Assembly: GCA_020633995.1 (NCBI GenBank)
Contig: JACKCO010000004.1
Location: forward strand, 434,001 to 498,000
Direction of reading: 5' to 3'
Origin: Campylobacterota bacterium
GTDB taxonomy: Bacteria > Babelota > Babeliae > Babelales > RVW-14
DNA length: 64,000 bases
This document shows, in pieces, positions 54,941-64,000 of this stretch. The position numbers were made by a program, and so were the translations under genes. Position 1 is the stretch's first letter. Every line of letters begins with the position of its first letter. The notes beneath the pieces are model-generated. The model saw only the letters and a list, made by a program, of their open reading frames with translations, was not told the origin of the DNA and did no database searches.

Positions 54941-57900
54941 TGACCAAAAAATATCTAAAAAAATCACTGTTACTTTGTTTCTCATTAACTCTTTTTTTAG
55001 TCACAGATGTTACACTCGCTCAAACAGCCCCTAATTTACAAACACCCGTTACTGACGCACGAGGTAACAAGTGGGCATTGACCAGTGATCCTCACCCGCA
55101 ATATCAAACTGAAAAAGAAGTTTATGTCATGCCAGCAGGAAGCTCGCAATGGCAAAAAATTGGGGGTGCTGCAGTTGATATTGCTGCACATCCAACGGAA
55201 GATAAGGTGTGGGTTACACAAAGCCAACAGAACAACTATGCTATTTATGCCCGTACTGGCATTTCAAACTCAGCCCCAACAGGTAACGGCTGGCAAGCCC
55301 TTCCCTCAGGCCGACTAAAAGATATTGAAATTAATGCGTTAGTCAATTTTGCTGGTACTGGAACTGATAATAATCGCTGGCACTCATTGACTAACAACCC
55401 AAGCGATCCTCAATGGGTTGCTGAACCTGATCTAGTTGGACTGCAGCAACAAATTACTGATTTGACAGCTCAGATCACAAACTTGAACAACCAGATACAA
55501 ACAGCCCTGAGCGATGTCAGTACCTGCCAAGCAGATGAAGGCACTCTACAACAGCAATACGATACCCTTGATGCTGCACTTAAAAAAGCACTAGAAGACC
55601 TTGCAACTGCTGTACAAAATGAGCAAACAGCGCTTAGCAGTCTTACACAAAAACAAATAGATGTTTCAAATCTACAAAACGAAGTAGACAACTTACAAAT
55701 CCAAAAAGATCAATTGCAAAGCCAGTATAACAAACTTCAACAGGATCTGATTAATGAACAAAATCGTGAGCAAAATCTGGTAAGACAGCTTAATGACCAG
55801 GATACTTTAATCAATAGCCTTACCGATCAAATAAATCAACTAGGTAAAGAAATTAATGATCTCGACTTTCAGATTCAACAAAGTCAGCCAGCACTTGACG
55901 TAGCACTCGCTGCTAAAAAAGCTGCTGAGGATAATCTCATCCAAGTCCAACAAGAACTTACCGACGCTCAAAACCAGGTCTCCAGTCTAACCAATCAACT
56001 TAGCGATCTCCAAAACCAGCTCACCAAAGCGCAAGCGGATAAAAAAACAGCCGAAGATGAAATTACACGGTTAACTAATGATCTTAACCAGATCAATCCT
56101 CAACTAACCCAAGCTCAACAAGACATGCAAACAGCAAGTAACCAAATTACTCAGTTAACTAATCAACTTACAAGCGCGCAAAAAGCAGCGCAAGATGCTG
56201 AAAATAGCTTAACCGACATTCAGAACCAGCTTACGGCCGCCGTCAAACAAGTAAGTGATTTAACCCAACAGTTAGCAGATGCCCAAGCAAATGAAAAGAC
56301 AACAACCGACGCCCTTGCTCAGAAACAAAAAGATCTTACCGATGCCCAAGGCCAGGTGACTACCCTAACTAAACAACTTTCCGATGCACAAGCCCTGCAA
56401 AAAAATGCTGAAGATGAAGTCACTCGTCTAACGGGAGAACTTCAAAATGCACAACAAAGCCTTACTACTGCTCAAAACGACCTAGCAGCAAAACAACAAG
56501 AACTTGCCAGTGCACAACAGACAGCAAATAATCTCACCACTCAGGTAAATAAAGCATCAACCGACCTGAGTGCAAGTGATGCTGCACTTGAAAAACTCAT
56601 GAATGACCTGAACGCAGCACTTGCTGAGGTTACTCGCCTCACAAACGAAAGTAACACCTGCGCCGAACGAGAACTTAATGCACAAAACCAAGTTAACAAA
56701 CTCACAAGCGACCTAGCACAAGAGCAACAAAACCTACAAAACTTACAAACCCAGCTTAGCCAAGTACAGGGCGAGCTCAAGCAAGAACAGGATCGTGTTG
56801 CTGACTTAACCCAACAGCTACAAGATGCACAAGCAATACTACAAACAACACTGAATGACCTTACAAGTACACAACAGCAACTCAATCAAAAACAACAAGA
56901 ACTTGCAAATAAAGACAAACAATTAACCGACGCACAAAATACACTCAAAACAGCGCAAGATGATGTTGCTAGCCTAACCAACCAAATCAGCAATCTCGAC
57001 GAGCAGAACAAAACCGCTCAAGGCCAGGTTGACAAACTTACCCAAGACCTTGCAAGCCTGCAACAACAACTCAAAGAAAAACAAGACGAGTTGAGCAAAG
57101 CACAGCAAGACTTAACCGCGGCGCAAGGCGAAGTTGGTCGCCTGAGTGGCGAGATAAGTTCGCGCAAGGCTGCAAACCAAGCCGCACAAACGGCCGAAAC
57201 AACATCGCTTGAAGATGCACTCACGCAAGCACTCGCTGATAGGGCAGCAGCTGAAAAAACGGTTGCACAACTCAACCAAGATCTTACCAACTTACAAAAT
57301 CAGATCACACAACTTAACAACCAACTTCAACAAGTACAAGGTACCCAACAATCAAGCAGCACCGAACGCAACAACCTAGAAAATCAGTTAACTCAGCTCC
57401 AGCAAAATATAGCCAAAGCTCAACAAGATCTTGCCAACGCGCAAAGTGAACGAGGGCAATGTGACCTTGAACACGGACAACTTGTTGCTCAACAGCAACA
57501 ACTTAATGACGACCTAAAATCAGCGCAGGATGAGGTTGCAAACCTTGAAAAGCAGCTTACTGATATCCAATCAAACCAAGGTCAACTCAGCCAAACAGAA
57601 CAACAACTGCTGCAAGATGTAACCAATGCTCAAAATGAGGTAATCAAACTCACCAACGATTTGGGACAAACCCAAAATAGCATCCAGCAAATTAATGACG
57701 AAAAAGCACTACTTGAAACACAGCTAACTACCGCACAAAACCAAGTACAAAAATTGAGCGATGAACTCAACCAAGTAAATCAAGAGTTACAAAACGTACA
57801 AAGCCCCGAAATTGCAAAAATTCAGCAAGACCTGAACACCGCCCTTGCAGACAAACAAAAACTGCAAGATGAAGTCAATCAGTTAACACAAGATGTAGCA

Positions 57901-58953
57901 AACCTTCAAAAAGAAATTACAGACCTCCAACAACAGCTGCAAAACGCACAATCAACACAACAGGGCAGTAACCAACAGGTAACAGATCTCACCAACGAGC
58001 TCACTCAAAAACAAAATGAATTAAACACCCTACAGCAAGACATAACTAACCTGACAACACAAATAACCAACACACAAACAACGCTAACTTCTCTTGAAAA
58101 TGAGCGAGACAAAGCCGTTCAAGATTTACAACAAGCACAAAACCAGCTTCCAGTGCTTACCCAAGAGCGTGATGATGCACTCACCGAACAGCAGCAAACA
58201 GAGAAACAACTTACTGACTTACAGCAAAGTCTGGGCGGTGATCAAAAACAAATCGTTGAACTCAGCAGCCAACTTGCCGACTTACAAAATGAGCTCGCCG
58301 ATCTACAAACCGAACTTCAAACAGAAAAAGACAAACAACTGCAAAGCGAAACGGAACGTGATAGCGCACGTCAAGAGCTTACTACACTGCAAAATGACGA
58401 ACAAACTATCATCACAGAGCGTGATAACTTCATACAACAGTTGACGTTTGTACAAGATCAAATTGATCAACTCAATCAAGACATACAGATTTGTGAACAA
58501 ACAAATACAGATCTTACTGAAGAACTTGCCCTACTCGGTCAAACAACAACCCCAGCACGTACTCGAGAACCAACACAAGTACGCAGCGGTCCACGGACAA
58601 CGCGTGACACACGTGGCCGTGCCGTTGGCACCGGCGCTGTGGCAACAGAACGTCAACGTACAACAGAAAAAGGCATCCGGGCAAGTACGGGTATTGGGCT
58701 TTCAACCGAAGGCATGGTACTACGCAGCGAACAACAAGACCAGCCAGCTGTACAGCAACCTGTAGAACAAGCCGTAACACGACAAGCGCAAGATCCAGCA
58801 ACAACCACGACAACACGACGCTCAAGAACTCGCACTCAAACAACAACCGCACCAAGAGAAGATGTCGGCGTTGGAACTCCTGTACGGACAGGCGGCAGAA
58901 CAACGGGAACACGAAGTCAAACACAACCACGTACAACCAGTAGACGGCGTTAA
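54940..58953 (+). CDS. giant secreted coiled-coil protein with partial tectonin module
   Basis: This intact 1337-residue protein is a shorter relative of the first giant gene. It has a signal peptide (about 1-28), then a partial tectonin module (about 35-165; ARGNKWALTSDPHPQYQ, DIAAHPTEDKVWVTQSQQ, YARTGISNSAPTGNGWQAL) closely matching the one just before the coiled coil in the first gene. About 1,040 residues of coiled coil follow, without near-identical DNA repeats. The Arg/Thr-rich tail (about 1205-1337) has VGTGAVATERQRTTEKGIRA and TGIGLSTEGMVLR, ending TSRRR. AAGGGGG lies 4 bases before the ATG. The third giant gene starts 18 bases after the stop, so they form one operon. Because it lacks frame breaks, it supports the idea that the tail belongs at the end of an intact first gene. 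Confidence 0.88.
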   Translation: MTKKYLKKSLLLCFSLTLFLVTDVTLAQTAPNLQTPVTDARGNKWALTSDPHPQYQTEKEVYVMPAGSSQWQKIGGAAVDIAAHPTEDKVWVTQSQQNNYAIYARTGISNSAPTGNGWQALPSGRLKDIEINALVNFAGTGTDNNRWHSLTNNPSDPQWVAEPDLVGLQQQITDLTAQITNLNNQIQTALSDVSTCQADEGTLQQQYDTLDAALKKALEDLATAVQNEQTALSSLTQKQIDVSNLQNEVDNLQIQKDQLQSQYNKLQQDLINEQNREQNLVRQLNDQDTLINSLTDQINQLGKEINDLDFQIQQSQPALDVALAAKKAAEDNLIQVQQELTDAQNQVSSLTNQLSDLQNQLTKAQADKKTAEDEITRLTNDLNQINPQLTQAQQDMQTASNQITQLTNQLTSAQKAAQDAENSLTDIQNQLTAAVKQVSDLTQQLADAQANEKTTTDALAQKQKDLTDAQGQVTTLTKQLSDAQALQKNAEDEVTRLTGELQNAQQSLTTAQNDLAAKQQELASAQQTANNLTTQVNKASTDLSASDAALEKLMNDLNAALAEVTRLTNESNTCAERELNAQNQVNKLTSDLAQEQQNLQNLQTQLSQVQGELKQEQDRVADLTQQLQDAQAILQTTLNDLTSTQQQLNQKQQELANKDKQLTDAQNTLKTAQDDVASLTNQISNLDEQNKTAQGQVDKLTQDLASLQQQLKEKQDELSKAQQDLTAAQGEVGRLSGEISSRKAANQAAQTAETTSLEDALTQALADRAAAEKTVAQLNQDLTNLQNQITQLNNQLQQVQGTQQSSSTERNNLENQLTQLQQNIAKAQQDLANAQSERGQCDLEHGQLVAQQQQLNDDLKSAQDEVANLEKQLTDIQSNQGQLSQTEQQLLQDVTNAQNEVIKLTNDLGQTQNSIQQINDEKALLETQLTTAQNQVQKLSDELNQVNQELQNVQSPEIAKIQQDLNTALADKQKLQDEVNQLTQDVANLQKEITDLQQQLQNAQSTQQGSNQQVTDLTNELTQKQNELNTLQQDITNLTTQITNTQTTLTSLENERDKAVQDLQQAQNQLPVLTQERDDALTEQQQTEKQLTDLQQSLGGDQKQIVELSSQLADLQNELADLQTELQTEKDKQLQSETERDSARQELTTLQNDEQTIITERDNFIQQLTFVQDQIDQLNQDIQICEQTNTDLTEELALLGQTTTPARTREPTQVRSGPRTTRDTRGRAVGTGAVATERQRTTEKGIRASTGIGLSTEGMVLRSEQQDQPAVQQPVEQAVTRQAQDPATTTTTRRSRTRTQTTTAPREDVGVGTPVRTGGRTTGTRSQTQPRTTSRRR

Positions 58954-58971
58954 GAAGGAGGTTAAGGGGAA

Positions 58972-61900
58972 ATGATTATGAAAAAATTTAAAAAAATATT
59001 ACTGTCACTTGCACTACTAGCACTTACGGTTACGGGCGTAACAACACCACTACAAGCCCAAGAAATAAAATATGGCCAAGAAATAGAACTGATTTGGTCA
59101 TCTCATCCAAGCAGATACATTTGGCGAGGTAACTCTATCAATGAAGTAACTGCTATACAGCCGGGACTAAAAGACCACTTTTGTGTTTTCATTTTGTTAC
59201 CACCTTCAGGCAAATCTCTAACAGACATCAATCCTGCAACAGGAACAACATACCAAGGAACCCCCATTCCAAACGATGGCTACTTCAGGCTCAAGAGCAA
59301 AGCTACGGGAAAAATGGTTGAATACCCATCAGCAGGCACCACGCTTAGACTTGGCTCAAACACAACCAGTGAGTTCAGAGTACATGTCTACAATCCAACT
59401 AATGCTCAAGGCTATTGGACCGAAAATGATCCCCAGAATACTTTTCAAATAACCGGTAATTACTTTGTTTACTTCGCTAACGACGTAGCTAGAACAGCAA
59501 ATGCTCAAACAGCATTTGCACAACAACCGCCCCCATACTTTCAAGCAAAGATTCTCGCTCAAGCATCATCAGCACCAGCACCAGCTCCCGAGCCAGATCC
59601 TATCCCAACCAATGCCGTTACCTACGGGGATGAGGTCCGTCTCGAATTTGATATTGCACCAGGCGTCGCATTAAGTGCATCAGATGCTGATGAAGCCTTT
59701 GGTAGCCCAAATAAATACACCAATGATCTTTGGATTGTCATGCCACCAGGTGGCGCAGCGCTAACAGCAACCAATCCAGACACTGGCAGTCCATACCAAG
59801 GCGGAGTAATTGACTACGCTAAAAAAATACAGTTAAAACACAAAAATACGGGGAAAATACTTGCCCTTGGTGGCAATTTAAAAACTACAACAAACTCGGC
59901 TGGCATGGGTCAAGATATTGTCGTACGCTCAGAGAACGCCGGCATATGGCACAACGACGACCGTGTTACCCTCAACATTAATCAGACAATGTTTTCTCCA
60001 AGCTATCCAACGTATGTACGCCTACCTGGAAGCACATTCAACAATGAATGGGGTCAGCAATATCACGTTAACTGCGTTGCTGGAGCAGAGATTACTTCTA
60101 CCATCCCAAATCAATACGTAAAAGTTGTCGCTGCAAATCTTACCAATCCACCTAGCGCACCAGCACCTACACCTACACCAGGCGCAGTTTATGGCAACGT
60201 CTGGGGTATTGCTGCAGACAACAAAGTCTACTTCCGTGAGGGCATTAACGATGCAAACCCAACCGGAACATCATGGTCTGAAATTACTGGTCTAGCAGCC
60301 AGTGACATTTCGGTTGGCCCTGATGGTGCAGTTTGGGCTCTTGGCAATACGCCAGTTGGGGGTGGATACAAAATTTACTTCCGTGAAGGCATTACAGGAA
60401 CAAACCCTAAGGGTACAAGCTGGTCTGAAGTTGGAGGCGCTGTAGTTGTCATTGCCACCGGACTTGGTGGGCAAGCATGGGGCGTTAACGATGGTGACAA
60501 TCTATTTTTCCGTCAAGGAATCACTCAGTCACAACCAAAAGGTACTGCTTGGCAACATGTAAATCCGTATTTTAAATATGTTGATGCTGGATCAGATACA
60601 TACAACAGCGTCTGGGCAACCGGATCGTATCCTGGTGTTGTTTACCGGCACTGGGGCAACACAATCACACAACCTGGTCCAACCTGGTCACCGGTAGAGA
60701 GCTATGAAATTAAACAAATCGCTGTTGGCCCTAATGGTCAACCATGGGGTATAAACGCTAGCAACGAAGTTGTCGCCCGAACAGGTATAACAGGTCAACA
60801 AAAAGATGTTAAAGGTACTAGCTGGCAAGCATGTGCTACAGCTGCAAAATTTGTAGGCGTAACTCGAAGCAACCAAGTATGGATGGTCAAAAATGATAAC
60901 TCCATATGGGTATCTGAAACAGCCGATATGAATAATATGGCATGGCAACAAATTAGCGGTCAACTCATTAAAGTTACCGGCGGTGGTATGCCAGCGGGCT
61001 ATGTACCATCAGCTACACCACCACCTCAACCAGCACCATTTGACCCAACTAAACACACGCACAATCCACCAGCAGGAACAACATTTAATGATGCATGGCA
61101 GCTACCTGAACCAAACAGAGGCCTCATTAAATTTCAAGCAAAAGGGAATGATATTTATGTTGACCTTTCTCAGCTCAAAGCAGCACAAAACAATCAGACT
61201 TATAGATCAATTATTGGTGGATGGAGTAATACTCAGTCAGCTATTCAAAGACTTGGTGGCATAGAACAACTAGCAGCTGTAGGTACTGACAGCACCACAA
61301 ACTTCCATGACTATTGGATGTCCATTGATGGGGGTCTTATAAAAATTGGTAAAGGCACAGAGTACGACCAAAACAAATTTATAGAACTTAATGACCCTAG
61401 CACTATCGCTAACATCATCTACGTTGGTTTTGGCGGTTGGGACCTAGCAGTAGAATTTCAAAACATTAGCATCCAACCACTGCCGACAGCTCCAACACCG
61501 GCACCAGTCCCGACAAATCCCACTGATAATGTGTGGGCTGTATCTGGGTCTGACGGCAAAGTCTGGTTTAGAGAAGGTGTAACTGCAACAAATCCTGAAG
61601 GCACAAGTTGGACTGAAATTACTGGGCTACAGGCTCGATGGATCAACGTAAGTGCTAGCGGTGAAGTGTGGGCTATTGAAAGTGCTGGACCTGCTGCTCC
61701 TTACTACCGCACAGGTATTACGACACAAAACCCTAAGGGCGACGGATGGGTAAAATTTGACGGTGGCAATATCATGCAAATCGGTGCTGGCTTAGAAGGA
61801 CAACTCTGGTGCAAAACCTACCTAGGAGAACTTTTTTACCGCACGGGAATTACTGAACAGAATCCTATCGGTAATGGATGGACAAAAGTCACAGACGGCA

Positions 61901-64000
61901 ATGTAAGTGCCTATCGTTTTGCTGTGGGCGCGAATGGTTCCGTTTGGGCAACCGACTCTAACCAAGTGGCAGGTACAGGCTTTAGACTGGTATACAGAAC
62001 AGGAATCGATGCAAATAACCCTGGTGGTACCGGTTGGCAGACAGTTACTGACGGCTTTAACGTCGCTGCCGATCTTGCCATTGGCCCCGATGGTCAACTC
62101 TGGGCTACAAACAACGTCGCACAGGCATCTTGTCGTTTAGGGATCACTACATCAAATCCATTTGGTACAACATGGAGTAATTACTTTACAAGTTCAGCAG
62201 CGTTTATGGCTGTATCTCCAACCAATAACCTTTGGTTTATAAACACAAGCAAACAAATTTTTATCGCCAAAGACCCAACACCAGGAGCTCCTTCATTTAC
62301 CGGTGTGGGAGGTACGCCATCGCCACTTACCGTCATCAGTGCGGGTGGCTACCCTGGCACCATTGGAACAACACCCGCTCCGGCTCCTGAACCTACCCCA
62401 CCTGCTCCGACTCCGGAACCTACCCCTGCTGACGCAGTCAAATATGGACAAGAAATTAGACTTGTTTGGTCATTTTTCCCAACAGAAGAAGTTGCCCTAA
62501 GCGGCTCTGATGAGGATATAGTTTTTGGTAGCACTGCAAAAACAACGAACGAGTTATGGACAATACTTCCACCAAGCGGATCAAACCTAAATGATACAAA
62601 CCCTGCAACGGGAAGTCCATATCAAGGCTCTCCAATTACCCAGGGTGATATCATTAGACTTCAACACAAAAACACTGGCAACATTCTCCGTCTTGACCAA
62701 CCAACTCAAGCACCATCTCTTGTCACTGGCGGCGAAAACATTATGATCGCCTTTTCTGATCAACAAAACGGCCAGACTGTTAATGCAGGCACGGGATCAC
62801 CATGGCGAGAGCCGTATGATTCAGTCTTTTTCTACACTACATCCGGACACTTTCTACACTTCACTGGAACAAAATTCACTAATCAACTAGGAGAACAGTA
62901 CACGGTGGGCTGGGTTCACATAAATGATATGACAACATCTCCTGCTTTTAAAATTGCTATGACAACACTGGCAGATCCAACCTCTGCACCAACACCACCA
63001 AGTGCCACGGAACCTATGCCGGCACCAACTGGCATGGAAGACAATGTCTGGTGTATAACCTCATCCAATGATATCTTCTTCCGTGAAGGCATTACTACCT
63101 CAAATCCTAAAGGTACTGGCTGGTCTCAGATTACTGGACTTAAGGCTGCAGAACTTGCTCTTTCTCCTGAAGGCGCTGTTTGGGCTATTAATCTTAATGA
63201 CCAAATATTTTTCAGAACCGGGATTACACAAGAAAATCCTAAAGGTACCGGTTGGACCCAAGTATCAGGACTACTAAACAAAATTGCCCTGGGCCCTAAC
63301 GGCCAACTTTGGGGTAGAAACTCAGCCAATGCGCCCTTTATTAGAACAGGCATTACTCAGGCTGCCCCTATGGGAACAGCGTGGGAAAACATTGTACCAA
63401 GTACTGAAGGCCTGGTAGATATCGCGGTTGGTGCAAATGGAACAGTATTTAGTTTGGGACTAGGCAATGTTGACGTTAATGGTAAAGAAATTAAATATCG
63501 CACTGGCGTTACCAGCTCAGATTTTAAAGGAACTGCATGGCAAACCATTGCAGGAAGTCTTAATGAAATCGTCGTTGGACCAAGCGGCCAAGCCTGGGGT
63601 AAAAACGCTACGGGTACAGTTTTTGGTAGAACCGGGGTCACCAGCACTAACCAAATAGGAACTGGCTGGCAAAACTGCGGAACAAACACCAACAGTGTTG
63701 CCGTATCAGTTAATAACCACTTCTGGGCTACTAAAACAGATCAAAGTATCGTATTCTCGTCAACCGCTGATGTTAATAACATGGCGTGGGAACCTGCCGA
63801 AGGTCTGGCAACAAAAATTTATGCAGGCGGTAGACCTCCAGTGCCCGTGCCAACTAAATTTGAAGCCAGTTTTAACATCCTTGATGCATGGTATGGTGTT
63901 GAGGGTAAAACTAATCCTAATGTTAAAGGGACACTCGATCAGCAACTTACTGCTGATAAGTACCTCAACATACCTGCAGATATGACAACTTATTTTGGCT
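58972..64000 (+). CDS. giant secreted tectonin/FAMeT-like protein, truncated by the window end
   Basis: This frame is open from ATG 58972 to the window edge (1,676 residues seen). AAGGAGG (58955-58961) lies 10 bases upstream; ATG 58978 is an alternative. After a signal peptide come two related beta-rich modules (about 35-400; YGQEIELIW, PATGTTYQGTPI, RLKSKATGKM), a six-repeat tectonin array (about 409-672), a FAMeT-like domain (about 689-836), a second six-repeat array (about 852-1128), a third beta-rich module (about 1155-1340; YGQEIRLVW), a third six-repeat array (about 1355-1623), then the start of an A-type module (AWYGVEGKTNPNV) like that of the first gene. Each array has exactly six repeats, as expected for six-bladed propellers. 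The continuation would be expected to carry more modules and possibly a coiled coil. Carbohydrate or lipid binding is inferred from tectonin relatives. Confidence 0.88.
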   Translation, partial: MIMKKFKKILLSLALLALTVTGVTTPLQAQEIKYGQEIELIWSSHPSRYIWRGNSINEVTAIQPGLKDHFCVFILLPPSGKSLTDINPATGTTYQGTPIPNDGYFRLKSKATGKMVEYPSAGTTLRLGSNTTSEFRVHVYNPTNAQGYWTENDPQNTFQITGNYFVYFANDVARTANAQTAFAQQPPPYFQAKILAQASSAPAPAPEPDPIPTNAVTYGDEVRLEFDIAPGVALSASDADEAFGSPNKYTNDLWIVMPPGGAALTATNPDTGSPYQGGVIDYAKKIQLKHKNTGKILALGGNLKTTTNSAGMGQDIVVRSENAGIWHNDDRVTLNINQTMFSPSYPTYVRLPGSTFNNEWGQQYHVNCVAGAEITSTIPNQYVKVVAANLTNPPSAPAPTPTPGAVYGNVWGIAADNKVYFREGINDANPTGTSWSEITGLAASDISVGPDGAVWALGNTPVGGGYKIYFREGITGTNPKGTSWSEVGGAVVVIATGLGGQAWGVNDGDNLFFRQGITQSQPKGTAWQHVNPYFKYVDAGSDTYNSVWATGSYPGVVYRHWGNTITQPGPTWSPVESYEIKQIAVGPNGQPWGINASNEVVARTGITGQQKDVKGTSWQACATAAKFVGVTRSNQVWMVKNDNSIWVSETADMNNMAWQQISGQLIKVTGGGMPAGYVPSATPPPQPAPFDPTKHTHNPPAGTTFNDAWQLPEPNRGLIKFQAKGNDIYVDLSQLKAAQNNQTYRSIIGGWSNTQSAIQRLGGIEQLAAVGTDSTTNFHDYWMSIDGGLIKIGKGTEYDQNKFIELNDPSTIANIIYVGFGGWDLAVEFQNISIQPLPTAPTPAPVPTNPTDNVWAVSGSDGKVWFREGVTATNPEGTSWTEITGLQARWINVSASGEVWAIESAGPAAPYYRTGITTQNPKGDGWVKFDGGNIMQIGAGLEGQLWCKTYLGELFYRTGITEQNPIGNGWTKVTDGNVSAYRFAVGANGSVWATDSNQVAGTGFRLVYRTGIDANNPGGTGWQTVTDGFNVAADLAIGPDGQLWATNNVAQASCRLGITTSNPFGTTWSNYFTSSAAFMAVSPTNNLWFINTSKQIFIAKDPTPGAPSFTGVGGTPSPLTVISAGGYPGTIGTTPAPAPEPTPPAPTPEPTPADAVKYGQEIRLVWSFFPTEEVALSGSDEDIVFGSTAKTTNELWTILPPSGSNLNDTNPATGSPYQGSPITQGDIIRLQHKNTGNILRLDQPTQAPSLVTGGENIMIAFSDQQNGQTVNAGTGSPWREPYDSVFFYTTSGHFLHFTGTKFTNQLGEQYTVGWVHINDMTTSPAFKIAMTTLADPTSAPTPPSATEPMPAPTGMEDNVWCITSSNDIFFREGITTSNPKGTGWSQITGLKAAELALSPEGAVWAINLNDQIFFRTGITQENPKGTGWTQVSGLLNKIALGPNGQLWGRNSANAPFIRTGITQAAPMGTAWENIVPSTEGLVDIAVGANGTVFSLGLGNVDVNGKEIKYRTGVTSSDFKGTAWQTIAGSLNEIVVGPSGQAWGKNATGTVFGRTGVTSTNQIGTGWQNCGTNTNSVAVSVNNHFWATKTDQSIVFSSTADVNNMAWEPAEGLATKIYAGGRPPVPVPTKFEASFNILDAWYGVEGKTNPNVKGTLDQQLTADKYLNIPADMTTYFG
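61036..61480 (+). repeat. near-identical copy of the FAMeT-like segment at 43717-44160
   Basis: The DNA here matches the region around 43717-44160 almost base for base over about 440 bases, including synonymous positions, while flanking repeats in the two genes are more diverged. This points to a recent duplication or gene conversion between the first and third giant genes. Confidence 0.88.

Noticed and set aside
54768..55034. 88-codon frame overlapping the start of the second giant gene
   Set aside because: It runs across the real start in another frame and has no ribosome site; the 48-codon frame at 54794 fits better.

Overview
The window looks like part of a Gram-negative, probably host-associated bacterium with many secreted proteins. 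Lipid A genes (lpxA, lpxI), peptidoglycan and division genes (murD, ftsW), a MacA/MacB-type envelope transporter and several lipoproteins show a double-membrane cell. The mix of a sparse housekeeping set scattered between many signal-peptide-bearing orphan proteins, an archaeal-type ATP-dependent DNA ligase, and giant secreted proteins built from domains best known in eukaryotes fits a protist-associated lineage. Candidatus Dependentiae (TM6/Babeliae) is my best guess; it is an inference from gene content, not proof.

Layout. 1-3.3 kb: a three-gene HlyD/ABC/FtsX-type export operon. 3.4-17.1 kb: a cluster of six secreted paralogues that share an N-terminal helical domain and differ in their C-terminal coiled-coil or charged regions; a HepT/MntA-like toxin-antitoxin pair sits inside it. 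A seventh paralogue lies at 35.4 kb. 17.2-29.5 kb: rsmG, a small Cys-rich lipoprotein gene of 57 codons, an exported M3 peptidase, a TPR lipoprotein, dnaA, a two-domain lipoprotein, rsmH, spoVG, tRNA-Gln, then an lpxA / Gfo-Idh oxidoreductase / lpxI operon. 29.6-41.9 kb, mostly on the minus strand: a 914-residue secreted protein, ftsW, murD, ATP-dependent DNA ligase, plsY, tRNA-Met, secD, tRNA-Leu and an orphan secreted protein.

42.2-64 kb is the most unusual part: three consecutive plus-strand genes for giant secreted proteins. Their modules are six-repeat tectonin arrays (presumably six-bladed beta-propellers), a domain resembling the farnesoic acid O-methyltransferase (FAMeT) family, MIR/beta-trefoil-like segments, a repeated A/B module pair, very long Gln/Asn/Asp/Leu-rich coiled coils, and a shared Arg-rich C-terminal tail. 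The first gene (42196-54675) reads as one protein of about 4,160 residues but is broken by several 1-2 base indels, all inside nearly identical 105-bp and 210-bp tandem repeats. That could be assembly error, real decay, or length/phase variation. The third gene runs off the right edge. I propose these three proteins form a surface or host-interaction system, by inference only.

Regulatory signals seen: good intrinsic terminators after most plus-strand clusters, and sigma70-like promoters upstream of 5345, 8376, 15522 and spoVG. No CRISPR array, insertion sequence, rRNA or convincing origin of replication was seen.
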